Source: Luzula sylvatica (taxonomy: Eukaryota > Streptophyta > Magnoliopsida > Poales > Juncaceae). Taken from it: a DNA stretch of 64,000 nucleotides. The notes beneath the pieces were generated by a model. That model searched no databases. It saw only the letters and a list, made by a program, of their open reading frames with translations, and was not told the DNA's origin. Of this stretch, positions 23,021 to 33,563 are shown piece after piece. Where the stretch lies: the NCBI GenBank assembly GCA_946800325.1, contig OX326961.1:46277415-46341414 (forward strand). Reading direction: 5' to 3'. Every line of letters starts with the position of its first letter. Position 1 is the stretch's first letter. The translations under genes and the position numbers were made by a program.

Positions 23021-23319
23021 ATAAGGGTTTTTAGTTCGTTAAGCTTTTGGACTATTGTTTGTTCAAGATATTCGAGTCTCTTTTCTAGAGACTGAACAGT
23101 GTTGGCTAACTCCTTATTTTGCTCTTCCAATTTATGGAAGTGTTTAAGAGCAACTTTTGATAATAAGCAAGTCTTATCAAAAATCACTGAGGTATTATTA
23201 CAAATGGTTATCAGATAGTCTTTATTTGTTGGATTTTCTGCTAGATCTAAATAAGCTAGATCAGCTGTTCTTGCTCTATTGTACCAGTCTTCTATGGACT
23301 TTTCAAACCTATTGGACAT
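23017..23319 (-). CDS. badnavirus-like ORF1 (virion-associated protein type)
   Basis: A 100-codon frame begins about 425 nt after the primer-binding site. The start has the ORF1 pattern IEDWYNRARTADLAYLDLA. The C-terminal half is a predicted coiled coil (KLEEQNKELANTVQSLEKRL). The family protein is usually longer (about 140-200 aa), so this one is short. It ends within the overlapping ORF2 start codon. Confidence 0.75.
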   Translation of the reverse strand: MSNRFEKSIEDWYNRARTADLAYLDLAENPTNKDYLITICNNTSVIFDKTCLLSKVALKHFHKLEEQNKELANTVQSLEKRLEYLEQTIVQKLNELKTLI

Positions 23320-23730
23320 ACATACAAAAACTGGAATACTAAAGCTTTCTTATTGGTAATTTCACCGAGCCAATTTCTCACAAGGTCCGTTTACCTATAA
23401 GTTTGCCAATAGTATTGTTCGTTTGTATATACCAAGTGGTTATTAAAATAGTTTACTCTATTTTATATTTTCGTATGAATCTCTTAATTTATCTAAGTTT
23501 TCTTTCTTCACGTATTACGAAAGTAATGGTACTTTTTCCGTCTCAGCGTACTTTTTCCCGCTTTATCGCCTATACGTAAACAAATTTATGCTCAGATAAC
23601 TTCAGAATTTCTTGGAAAATAGTGTCCAGCTTCTAATTGATACAATGGTTTACAAGAATAACCTTCTAGGATAAAAGAATCACACAGATTGATACCTTCT
23701 TTGGAACAATAACTTCGTAGGAAAGAACCT

Positions 23731-23744
23731 TCGCTCTGATACCA
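23731..23744 (-). promoter_or_regulatory. viral tRNA-Met primer-binding site
   Basis: On the minus strand TGGTATCAGAGCGA is complementary to the 3' end of plant initiator tRNA-Met. In badnaviruses this site primes minus-strand DNA synthesis and by convention marks position 1 of the circular genome. It lies about 105 nt downstream of the TATA box, as expected. Confidence 0.9.
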
Positions 23745-23767
23745 AGGGTAGAGCCGAAGGCAGCGGA

Positions 23768-23775
23768 ATGTATTT
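23768..23775 (-). terminator. viral poly(A) signal
   Basis: AATAAA on the minus strand lies between the TATA box and the primer site. In pararetroviruses the signal is passed once and used on the second pass, giving a terminally redundant pregenomic RNA. Confidence 0.65.
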
Positions 23776-23848
23776 ATTACTGGTGTTTCTTACAATGGTA
23801 GAGAGAGAAGAGCAGTTGTGGAATGGTTTCCAAAGACTGATCTGCTTC

Positions 23849-23861
23849 CCCTTATATAGAC
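23849..23861 (-). promoter_or_regulatory. viral pregenomic RNA promoter, TATA box
   Basis: On the minus strand TCTATATAAGGGGAAG is the badnavirus-type core promoter. Transcription should begin about 30 nt further on, before the poly(A) signal and primer site. Confidence 0.8.
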
Positions 23862-24000
23862 TACTTAGAACAATCCCGAAGAGGCTCAATAATGTAGTGC
23901 GGGTGCTCAATGGGCCCCATCGTCCACTAATTAAAGGCTTACACAAGTGGGATGTTCTTTTTCACACAGTGGGCATCTAGTACAATAATTGCCCAAAAAG

Positions 24001-24122
24001 TAAAGAAAGTGAGCTGCACCCATGTGCACTACTCAAAAAGATAAGAAAGTGAGCTGCACCCATGTGCACTACTCAAAAAAAATAAGAAAGTGAGCTGCAC
24101 CCATGTGCACTACTCAAAAGAT
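24001..24122. repeat. three 40-41 bp tandem repeats upstream of the viral promoter
   Basis: The block AAGAAAGTGAGCTGCACCCA followed by TGTGCACTACTCAAAA occurs three times with almost no changes (from 24,003, 24,043 and 24,084). It lies about 140-270 bp upstream of the viral TATA box. Its placement suggests an enhancer-like array; no function is proven. Confidence 0.9.
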
Positions 24123-24135
24123 AAGATTCCACGCT

Positions 24136-24561
24136 TTAGTAATAAGGACTTTGGTGAATGCTGTTGATATGTCGATGGCATTCTTCTAGCACCTGGATGT
24201 GTCTGGATACTGGGCCTAATGCATCTCTAGCCCAATTGTCGTTGGAGGCCTGGTCCTCGAGTCGAGCCTTCTGAAGATAGCACAAGGAAAGGAGTACTTC
24301 ACATTCCATACAGGTTTTTACTACCTGCTCCCGGTGTATCTCGGACGCCCTTCTTCTTTGGTCTGTCTCCGCCTGAATCGTTCTAGGATAGTTGAATAAC
24401 AGATCCTCAGTTATCATGATTGTCTCCACCAGGCTTTCTTCATTTGGGTCCCCAAGAGTTCCCCATAATTCTGCATTGCGGAGGGACATTCGAACTTCCC
24501 TTCGAAACGCTCCATGGGTTCGGTGGTTTTGTTGCAAGCGTGCTCGGATTAAATTAAACAT
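24136..24561 (-). CDS. viral ORF downstream of ORF3, unrecognised product
   Basis: The 141-codon frame is intact, starting about 115 nt after the ORF3 stop. The protein is basic at the N-terminus, rich in Arg, Glu and His, and mostly helical-looking. It has no membrane segment or signal peptide and no motif that I know. Typical badnaviruses have three ORFs; some relatives, including tungroviruses, have an additional ORF after the polyprotein. It may be an accessory protein of this lineage. Confidence 0.5.
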   Translation of the reverse strand: MFNLIRARLQQNHRTHGAFRREVRMSLRNAELWGTLGDPNEESLVETIMITEDLLFNYPRTIQAETDQRRRASEIHREQVVKTCMECEVLLSLCYLQKARLEDQASNDNWARDALGPVSRHIQVLEECHRHINSIHQSPYY

Positions 24562-24675
24562 CCTTTACAAAACAAAGAAAATTAACACACTGTTCATATA
24601 CATTTCTTACATATTAGATACTTGTGGTTATTGTTTTAGTGCGGTCCACCACTTCCGCATTTTTAGAGTGATTTG

Positions 24676-27600
24676 TTAAGCGCGGTTACTCTTTCCGCCA
24701 AGGACTTTTGACATACGGTACCCTTTTTCCGTCGATCGTTGGTAAGGCGGGCCATCTCCGCCGTCGATTTCTTGAATTATGCCGTTAATAATAATAGAAA
24801 CGGAGTTTATGATCTCAGTTGGAGCATGTCGTACTTCTTCTAGTACTTGCTCCAATTTCTCCACTTTTTCCAAGCTGTGGTAGTCTGTATTTACTACCAT
24901 CATCCTCGCTGCAAGCCTGGATAATGAGTCGGCGAGCACATTGTTTTTTCCTTCTATATGCTCGAAATTTATTTGTACTCCTGTTCCTGTAACAAAATCC
25001 ACAAAATTTATCCATCTTACTCTCGAAGGTTTATTCACGGCCGTCTTGTTATAGAAACTAATAATAGCTTGGCAGTCCGTTCGGAGGGTTATTTCCTTCT
25101 GGTCAAGATAATGGATTTTCAATGCCTTCAATGTTTCCATACAGGCATATATTTCTGCATCAATAGTGGATTTAATAACCGGGAATTTTCCCGAAGCATA
25201 TGCACAGACCCGTTCAACGCTTCGTGGGTCGTTTTTCATCGGTTTCCATTTACAGACTCCTCCCCATCCCTCCATACATCCGTCGGTTTCTAGGATGATA
25301 TATGCGCCCGTGGGTGGGAGTTCCAAGTCTGGAAGATGCTGGACCTCCTTCTTAATGGTTTTAATAAGTTCGAGATCAGAACCTTTTAGGCGTTTATCTC
25401 CATGAGGGCTGGTTTTTGAATACAAAGGACCCAAAAGGGTACCTAGCTTTGGTATATACGATCTTGCATAGTTGAGAATTCCCAACCATGCTCTGAGCCC
25501 TGCTTTCTCCTTCAATTTCTCCTCATCAAACTCAATAATCTTCTTTATTACATGAGGTTGAAGCTTGATACGCCTGTTACCGATTACAGCTCCAAGGAAC
25601 TCAACTTCTTGGACCGCAATCTTCATCTTTGTCGGGGAGAGTATTAGACCCTCCTTCTCACATATTCCCAGCATTTTCGACAGGTGTTCCGCATGTTCTC
25701 GTTCACTTTCTGAGAATACTAGTATATCATTGATATAAACCGCTATAAACTCCTCAGTTCCGCGGAAACAATTGTCCATTTTTCGTTGGAATATCGCTGG
25801 TGCATTTTTTAAGCCGAAAGGCATCACTAACCATTCATATAATCCTCCTGGAACTACAAAAGCTGTCCAGGGTATTGAATCTGGGTCCATGGCGACTTGG
25901 TGGAACCCGCTCTTTAGATCGAATTTCGAGTAAATCTTACTTTTTCCGATCTTCTTGAGAATAGTATTTATTCCGGGTAGGCTATACTGGTCTTTATGAG
26001 TATTATCGTTTAGTGTCCGGTAATTAAATACCATCCTTTCTTTGCCTTTCACCTCTTTCTTTGTTGTTGGGTCAATTGAGGTGCCCGAGTTAACCATTAT
26101 TGCCATAGTTCTATGGCGACTAGTACTAGGTCGTATTACTCCTAGCTTGAGCAAGGTTTGCGTGTGCCTGTCGAATTGCTCTTTCATCGCCGGCGTGACA
26201 TGTTTCAATGGTTTATCCTGGATTGTAAGGTCCGAGTTTATAATCTCGAGTTTACAGGTGATCTTGTTATTAACCCAATGTTTGACTGGGTTTTCACCGA
26301 TATAGCCCAGGTGCTTGAGTCGTTTGAAGACCTGGCTAAACCTTAGTTTAAATCCTTCAGACTCTTCTCCACAGTTATACGCAACAAGCTGCTGGATTTC
26401 TATTAGCTCGAGGTCTGTCAGGTCCGTATCCATTACATTAGCAAGTCTATCCTCTCTCGTGTTGATAGTGGTCATATTTTTGTAGAATGTGACCACTTGT
26501 CCTTCTATTCGTAGCCCTCCTTGCATCGCTCGAATGAAATTGCATCCTATGAGCATCTGGATACCCTCTCTTTTTCCCATAGGGAAGGCGTAAGTGAAAG
26601 GGATTCGGAATCGATTTTCCTCTATCGCCATATTCCCCCCTTTCAACTTTTTATTCACAATCTGCTGTGAATTTACCCCATTAATCTGGATAGGGTAAGC
26701 ACTTGGTTCGAGTGCTTCCTTGGGAATAACTTCTTCATTTACACAACAAACTGTTGCGCCAGTATCAAGTATCGCTTGTACCTTGAATACAGGTATGCCT
26801 GGTATTTCCATTGTTATCTCTAGGTTATATAACCTGTTGACAACTCTTCTTCCTCTTAACGGGTCAGGCACAGTCGTATGAAGATCTTCCTCTAGCATGT
26901 TGGCATGCTCTCGAATAACTACCCCTCCTGGTAGTCTTTCTTGAAACTCCTTCATACAATCTTCGTCTTCAAAAACACCTTTTCCTTTTGATTCTTGTGT
27001 AGGAGTTTTTAGGGCTTGCTCATCCAGTTTGAGCTCTAGCTCAAGGAGTTCTTCTTTGAGTTTGTCGTTTTCTTCTAGTAGGTAACTAATATACGATAAT
27101 AGTTCCTGTACTAAAGTTTCTCTCCGCTCGTATGGCCTCATAGGCTGTTGTTTCTTCTGGATTTTCCTTCCGAGATAAAATCTCGAACACATTGGACAGG
27201 TAGTCATTTTGCATTGGTTACAATGACTCCTAAACATGTTACTTGTTATTTCTTTACAACAAGTACATCTTTCCTCACCGGTTTCAACTTCCGCATTATC
27301 CAACCATTGGTGTATACAATTTCTCATTGCCTCTGGTAGCGTAATTTGTTGTCGCCACCCCGTCGACTCGGTTGTTAGCATTAACACTTCTTCGTATGGA
27401 AGTTCATCCAAGTTCATGGTAACTTGGTTGGCACCGGTTTCTCCTTCCGAGAACGAGCATATCGCATCGCTGTCGGATTCTCCTATGTCGACTGAGAGTA
27501 CATCCCAGTCTTCTGCTAGGTCTAGGTTTTCAATTATTGCTGCCCTAGCCAGGTTGCCGGTTTTCTTTCGGCATTCCCGCGCAAAATGCCCTTCTTCACC

Positions 27601-27957
27601 ACAGATAAAGCATTTGCATTTTCGGGTTCGATCCGAATACTTTTTCTTGAATACTCGGATATGTGAGTCATGTGGTTTTCCTTTGTATGATTGCGCTTTA
27701 CGCAAACCATATTTCTTTTGCTTTTGATAATAACCTGGGATAGGAATTCGTCCACAGAAGGACAAGTCCTTCAGACTCCGTTGTAATGCCGCCTTTTTAC
27801 ACATTTCAGCAAGGTATTGGTAGGTGAAGTGAATTCTTGGTAAGACCCCAAGGGTGTTCCCAGGGTGCTTGGTTTGAAATGCGTTCTCCAACTCTTTACC
27901 AATTAGCGGTGGCATCTTCCGGAAAAACTTCATTGAAAGTTCCGGGGATACATACAA
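24676..27957 (-). pseudogene. ORF3 polyprotein, C-terminal part: zinc finger, protease, reverse transcriptase, RNase H
   Basis: A long open frame (about 1,093 codons) carries in order: a CCHC zinc finger (CKCFICGEEGHFAREC, about residue 114) of the coat region, a second Cys-rich cluster (about 230-265) typical of badnaviruses, a retropepsin motif DTGA (about 388), reverse transcriptase (about 590-780), and RNase H (first catalytic Asp in ETDGC, then AEIYACME, RTDC and ADSLSR). The frame has no ATG start of its own; it is the interior of ORF3 after a frame change near 27,955-27,985. The reverse-transcriptase active-site box reads YIND, so the first of its two catalytic aspartates is Asn. Together these indicate a non-autonomous copy. 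Confidence 0.9.
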
Positions 27958-29579
27958 TCTACCAGACTTATTGCTAAGATCTTATAGTCATTGATGTAAT
28001 CAAACAAGTTTTTCATGTCGTGGCATGACAACCTTTCCAGGTCGTTATATGCCCTATCTTGTTCTTCAGTTGATCCTGTTGCCGGGTCTTCTAAGAGAAT
28101 TACCCGCCTGATTTGGGATAAAACATTCTGCGGGTCATCGGCTATATTAACGATTTCTTCGTACTCCGTTGGAAAAGCCATTCTCCATTGTGTCCATAGC
28201 TTCTTTTCCAGATCACCGAGTAAGTTCTCGATGTAGATGACTTTTGCCTTATTATTTTCCCAGTTTCGTTCATTAACCAGGTTCAGGGTTATAGATTCCC
28301 ATCTAGTAATTATTTCTGCATATTGACCGATGTCGTCGGGCAATATAAGAATTGCGCCTTGGCCTGCTTGTGCTGAAGGTAAATTAAACCTTCCGTTGTT
28401 TTGTTGAGCAAAACCACCTCTAAAATTCTGTACCCGAGCCTTAATCTCAGGTATGTCGAATGATTGCCCTCCTCTTGCTGGAGGGTAATTGGCTGGTCCC
28501 ATTATGGGTTCATTTTGTCTCGAGAGCGATGATTCTGCAGTCGAGAATGCCGTTTCCGACATTAATTCCCTTAGCATGGGATAATCCATTTCACTCGCAG
28601 CCATCACGTTTTCGATTCTCCCTCCATCGTTTCCGAAGGGATTGATAAATTCTTCTTCCGATTCTTCGTAATGATCCCACACGGGTGCTACGTCGTTTGC
28701 TTGAGCCATCAAGACTCGTAAAGTCGCAAACTCATCTTCTTCGTCATCCTCATCCTCAGTTAGTAAGAGGATAGTTTCTTCTAACGTTTCCTCATCATTT
28801 GTTCCTCTGTTTTCTTCTTTCGCCGGGGCATTTACAGCATAATCTGCAAATGCTATGGTCAGTGATCCATCTGTCCGGGATCGTACTCTGGCCTGTTGAG
28901 GTACTCGCGGAGCTGTATTCGTAGGTGGTCTTATGATCCACTGCCGCCCTTGTAACTCCGTTGTCGTGTGTGCATGTCCAGGGATTGCCTGAACACCTCG
29001 ACTTGTCAAATGATCTGCTACGTTCTGCACATTGTACCTGAAGTTCGTATGGCTGGTATTTGATAATCTTCCAATCAACGACCGGGAAAGTAACAAATTA
29101 CTTTCTCCTCCTTGCCATCCGTCATAGCCATGAGTTTGTAGAACCAGTTGAATATGGTTCCTAAAATCATGGATACTAATTGTCATATTTGGTGCAGTAT
29201 AAGCTAACTGCGACCCGCTTGATAAGTCTATCTCCATAGAGCTTATGACACTCCTGTCATCACTCCATCGCGTATCTCGTATTAGGATCAACGCATTCGT
29301 ACCGGCGTTTCGCCGATGTAGGGTATAGAGCCGCACCATTATCATGCCGATATGTAGGTGCTGCAACCCTTCTCTCACCAATAACTGGTAACTTGCATCC
29401 GTAATAAACGGCAACTCTACTTGCATGCCCTCGGTTACCAACGTTCGTTCGTCAGAGTAGTGTTGATAAACTCGATGCTGTCTTTCGAACCATCCTGCTT
29501 GGTAAAGCGTTTCCGCAGGAACTTGTTGGGCTCGTGTTTTTAAGGTCACTTTTGTCTTCTTCTTTTTCTTTTTCTTTCA
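27930..29579 (-). pseudogene. ORF3 polyprotein, middle part: movement protein and coat N-terminal region
   Basis: About 540 codons are open, without an ATG; the frame is closed upstream by a stop at 29,577-29,579. A movement-protein region (about residues 30-210, with 'HIGMIMVRLYTLHRRNAGTN' and a later 'RDTRWSDDR') is followed by an acidic spacer and the start of the coat region ending in the conserved 'HDMKNLFDYINDY'. The frame ends at 27,930 and overlaps the next part in another frame, so a small indel separates the two. The upstream border (about 29,550-29,580) is where viral sequence meets a Lys-coding, AG-rich stretch of plant flank. Confidence 0.85.
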
Positions 29580-29605
29580 TTTGTTATGTTCTTTTATTTA
29601 ACCAC

Positions 29606-30230
29606 TAGCTTTATCCCCGCACAATTGCGCGGGATGTTTTTTATATAATTATTTAAATAGAATTAGCGCGTGTGCGAATTAACGCGCATGCGTTTGAACT
29701 AAATTAATCTAATCATGACATATTTGCAAATATCATGATGTCAATAGATGCATAAGATTCATGAAATTAGTCTATCACGGATATTATTTTCTAGTATAAT
29801 TTGTATAAATAACATTTGTTCAGGTGCTTCTAAAATCGATTAATATAATCATGACATATTCGCAAATTTTAATATGTATGTAAAATAAGAAAAAAAGACC
29901 AAATGTAAAAAACGTAAAATAAGAAAAAAGGATAAAAATGTAAAAATGGACCGAAATGTAAATAAAAAAGGACCAAAATATAAATTAAAACAAAAAGGAC
30001 CAAAATATAAAAAATTACCAAAATGTAAAATAAGAAAAAGGATCAAAATGTAAAAAAAAGACCGAAATATAATATAAAAAAAGACCAAAATGTAAATAAA
30101 AAGGACCAAAATGTAAAATAAAAAAGTATCGAAATGTAAAAAAGGACCGTAATGTAATTTAAAAAGGACCAAAATATAAATTTTAAAACTAAAAAAAACC
30201 AAAATGTAAATAAAAAGGACCAAGATGAAA
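29606..30230 (-). mobile_element. Helitron 3' part with GGACCAAAATGT repeats
   Basis: Reading the minus strand, the element ends in a GC hairpin (CCCGCGCAATTGTGCGGG, 29,615-29,633), then GATAAAG and CTAG before T (29,606-29,609). The interior (29,890-30,225) has the same GGACCAAAATGTAAA array as the Helitron at 4,811. No 5' end was found, so the copy may be truncated. The viral insertion lies less than 50 bp from this end. Confidence 0.6.
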
Positions 30231-31180
30231 GATGATTTTGAATTGTTTGTGTGATCAGGGAAATTGTAACATACCAATTTGACTAATTTCGCATTAGAGA
30301 CATTAATCATTTTACATCATATTTCATAAAATATTTTCAAGGTTTTTAAGTCAATTATCTAGTCACCAGCACTAATTATATACCCTTATTTTCTGAAATT
30401 ATGATCATTAAAATAAGAAAAAAAATCTACTTTTGGTTCCGTACCATTCATCAAAAATTCAATCAAATTTATAATATTCTAATTTGATTAATCAAAGATC
30501 TTGCCTTTCTTTCCACGATCTTCTCCACAAAGAGTTAGCTCACGTTTGTAAATATTCTTTTATATAAATCCATGGCATTAAAAAAAAATCTTACCTTTCA
30601 ATTTGGTCAATCAAATCTCTTGCATTTTTAATTCATTTCAATTGGGTCATTCCATCAATTAACAGATAATTAGACCGTTAAAATTGTGACGTGACGATCT
30701 ATAATATTTCATTTTTGATGATGCGACAACATAAATCAAATAAAATCTAAATGAAAAAATTGAATATGCTGATTAAACTCGAGAGCGTCGAGTAAGAAAA
30801 GAAAGAAAAAAAGAGGAAAAAAACCCGAAAAAGAATAATTCATAATATAATAAAGTAAGATGACACGTTTAATAAAAAAGGATAATAATAATTATTATTA
30901 TTATTATTATTTATTGAAATAAGTAATTATCATTTTTACTAGAACGATGTTGAATAATTGAGATTCAAGTTAATTTGAAACCTCACACATAGGAGATAAC
31001 TTATCCTTGCTGACTTTGTTGTACTCATTTCTTTTTTTTCTTATTCATGTTGAGATGTATCATGTAATTGGGGTTGAGCGACGTAATATACCTATTTATT
31101 TATCATTAAAGGCATTGTTGGAGGTTATTTAATTTACTGTTATGTTCGAATTTAGATATTTGAAGTATGAGAATTAGAAT
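30231..31180. other. spacer, nothing recognised
   Basis: AT-rich DNA with an (ATT)n tract at about 30,885-30,912. There is no supported gene. Confidence 0.5.
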
Positions 31181-31193
31181 AATCGTTGGGATA

Positions 31194-31332
31194 GTTAATG
31201 AGTTCATATCTTAATTAGTTAAGTGTGAGGCACAAAAAATTATTTGTTACGAGAGGTTGTGTGTTCAAGTCTCATTAACATCATTGATGGAAGACTTACG
31301 AGTATTTTTTTTTCATTTATTATAAAAAAAAA
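31194..31332 (+). mobile_element. SINE, copy 1
   Basis: It is flanked by 12-bp direct repeats with one difference (ATCGTTGGGATA, 31,182-31,193; ATCGTTAGGATA, 31,333-31,344). It has a tRNA-like box A region (TTAGTTAAGTGTGAGGC), a box B-like GTGTTCAAGTCTC, and an A-rich tail directly before the second repeat. A relative is at 42,284-42,450. Length is about 139 bp. Confidence 0.7.
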
Positions 31333-31639
31333 ATCGTTAGGATATTAATTGTTAGGATATTTAAAAGGTCTCGTTTTCCACAGGCTCGTTTAATATACTG
31401 ATAGGTTCTGAAAGAAGACTTGTAACTTGTAAGTATTAACTTTATACCTGAAGAATAAAATTTTGGAACTTTGAGACATGTTAGTTCAATTTTTTAGATT
31501 TACGTCCACTTTTTTATTTGACTTGTTATTCAGGAAATAAAAAATTCAAGAAATAATGGTCACATTCTTGTTATTCCTCGTTTCGATTGTCTATTTTTTT
31601 CTAGTAACTTCTCATTCGTATTAGCTCTAGTAAAAATAA

Positions 31640-32235
31640 CTTTCAAGTACCAATGTTCCTTGGTCTAGTGGTAAAATAATTAACACAAGATATTAGAAAT
31701 AGAAATTCGGTTGAACCGAACCGAACCGAATAAGAGCAAACTGAATTAAACCGAACCTGACTAGATTCAAACCGAACCGAACCGAATAAAATTTGAACTC
31801 ATTTAAAACCGAATTGACAATTCGGTTTATTCGGTTCAACCGAATTAGAAGTTTTATAATGTTAAAATTCAAATGTTATTTAGAAAAAAAATATAAACAC
31901 AAATCATATAAAATATACTTACGTTATTTCTAATTTTACAATATTTAATTTTAATTTTTTTAAATGAATAAAATAGAAAAGTGAAAAATAGTATTAATTC
32001 GGTCGGTTCGATTTAATCGGTTCTGGAAATACCAAAACCGAACTGAACCGAATAAACCGAACAATATCAATTTTTGAACCGAACCGAACCAAATAAACCG
32101 AAAAACCGAACCGATTAAACCGAATTCGACCGGTTCGGTTCCCAAATAAACCGAATTATTTGCCCACCCATACAAGATACCAAAGATCAATTATTCAAAC
32201 TTCATTAGTATCACAAATAAAAAAATAAAATCAAG
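31640..32235 (+). mobile_element. SINE-like unit split by a hAT element
   Basis: TTGGTCTAGTGGTAAAA (31,660-31,676) resembles box A. After removal of the inserted hAT element, ATTATTCAAACTTC (32,190-32,203) takes the box B place, followed by an A-rich end (32,216-32,232). Target repeats were not found, so this is tentative. Confidence 0.4.
31693..32171. mobile_element. hAT-type non-autonomous element, 'CCGAACCGAA' family
   Basis: An exact 8-bp direct repeat, ACAAGATA, flanks it (31,685-31,692 and 32,172-32,179). The ends are imperfectly inverted (TTAGAAATAGAAATTCGGTT against ATGGGTGGGCAAATAATTCG). The subterminal regions are filled with AACCGAACCGAA and its complement. The 8-bp duplication and subterminal motif clusters are typical of hAT elements. 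Confidence 0.7.
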
Positions 32236-32271
32236 AATATTCATGTTTTATGGATTAGGTTTTACTTCATT

Positions 32272-32294
32272 AAAAAAAAAAAAAAAAAAAAAAA
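32272..32294 (+). repeat. poly-A tract
   Basis: About 23 A residues. It could be the tail of a retroposed sequence, but no body is recognised. Confidence 0.8.
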
Positions 32295-32887
32295 TTCCAA
32301 ATAGAGAGAGGAACTATTTGACTCGCTATTAAGGAATATTGAACTCGTATTTTTCTCTTCCTTCACATCTTCTCCTTGTTCTTTCTCACATTTGTCTCTT
32401 CAATTTCATGACAAATCTAACCAGCTTCAATATTAATTTTTCATAAGTTCAGATTTGTGAGAAATTTCACAAGAACAATTACTTACATACCCAAGAAATA
32501 TGAATCATATGAGTTCATGTTGTTGTTAAAGATAAAAATGTATGTACAGTACTACAACATTAATCTGCAGAGATACAAAATAACAATAATTGAAGACATA
32601 ACTATTTCAAGATAGAAGTTTTGATACACAAATGAAAAGGAGTTGCTATCATATCAATCTTTGAATAAAAATGATCTCACATGCTCTTGAGAAGTTTTTT
32701 TTCATGTTCGTATTTTTCCTATATTTACCTTATATTTTACATTTTAATATAAAAAGTTCGGCCCAAAAAGCCCTCTACCCAAAACTTGCGGCCCATTAAA
32801 CAAATAGCAAATATTAATGCTCAAGAGTAATTTTCTCGTGAACTAACCATTCACTTCACACATTTTATGGTTGGACAAAGTATAAAG

Positions 32888-33563
32888 GGGAATTCTTCAA
32901 AAAAAATTCTAACTTAAAATTATGAAAAATTCCCTATTTTTTTAGACTCCCTCAAAGATCCTCTATATTTTATGCTTTCTCCAAAAAATCCCCTAACATT
33001 TTTAAATTCCCTCGAAAATCCGTTATCTTTTTGTTATGATTTTGAAAATGACCATTATACCCTTTTCCATAATTTTATTTTATAAATATTCATAATTTAA
33101 TAAATAATAAATAAATATTAAAATATTATTATAAATATTATATTAAATAATACATAGATATTAAAATATTAATAATTGTTGAAAATAATATTTTATTATA
33201 AATATACTATTTATCATAATATTTTAATATTTATGTATTATTTATTATAATATTTTAATATATCTGTATGACTGTATTATTTATTTTTGAACATTTTTTT
33301 TATAATAGTTTAATATCCATTTATTATTTATTAAATTATAGAGATTTATAAAATAAAATTATGAGGGTATAATGGTTATTTTTAAAAAACATAACAAAAA
33401 GTAGGATTTTTTTGAGGAAATCTAAAAATGTTAGGGAGTTTTTGGAAGAAACAAAATATAGATGAGGTTTTTGAGAGAATCTAAAAAGGATAGGGGATTT
33501 TCTAAAAAAACAAGGATTTTTTCATAATTTGAAGAAAAATTAGGAGGTTTTTGAAGAATTCCC
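32888..33563. mobile_element. MITE/foldback element with about 180-bp inverted arms
   Basis: An exact 10-bp direct repeat AAGTATAAAG flanks it (32,878-32,887 and 33,564-33,573). The arms start GGGAATTCTTCAAAAA and end TTTTTGAAGAATTCCC and stay complementary for about 180 bp each side, around an AT-rich core. A 9-10 bp target duplication fits a Mutator-like element. It interrupts one unit of the duplicated snoRNA segment. Confidence 0.8.

Larger units (their letters stand above)
22413..29555 (-). mobile_element. endogenous badnavirus-like pararetrovirus, near unit length, opened within ORF3
   Basis: All parts of a badnavirus-type genome (Caulimoviridae) are present on the minus strand, but circularly permuted. 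From high to low coordinate they are: ORF3 middle (29,549-27,930), ORF3 C-terminal part (27,957-24,676), an extra ORF (24,561-24,136), intergenic region with promoter, poly(A) signal and tRNA-Met primer site (24,130-23,731), ORF1 (23,319-23,017), ORF2 (23,020-22,619) and the first 70 codons of ORF3 (22,622-22,410). The 70-codon piece ends about where the other part of ORF3 begins. One circular molecule of about 7.1 kb was therefore apparently linearised near ORF3 codon 70. There are no LTRs and no integrase, as expected for an accidental insertion. Defects include a frame change in ORF3 and an altered reverse-transcriptase active site. The region is visibly less AT-rich than its surroundings. 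Confidence 0.9.

Noticed and set aside
24001..24122. CRISPR-like array
   Set aside because: Three adjacent tandem units without unique spacers in a plant genome; it is a tandem repeat of the viral intergenic region.
24392..28645. Several plus-strand open frames across the viral region (for example 27,236-27,727)
   Set aside because: They are antisense shadows of the viral ORFs and show no conserved domain.
22413..29555. LTR retrotransposon of the Ty3/gypsy type
   Set aside because: There are no LTRs and no integrase; the movement-protein region, the ATGA-linked ORF1 and ORF2, and the single tRNA-Met primer site next to one promoter point to Caulimoviridae.
29849..30310. Minus-strand 153-codon hydrophobic frame rich in Phe, Leu and Ile
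   Set aside because: It is the translation of the GGACCAAAATGTAAA repeat array of a Helitron, not a membrane protein.
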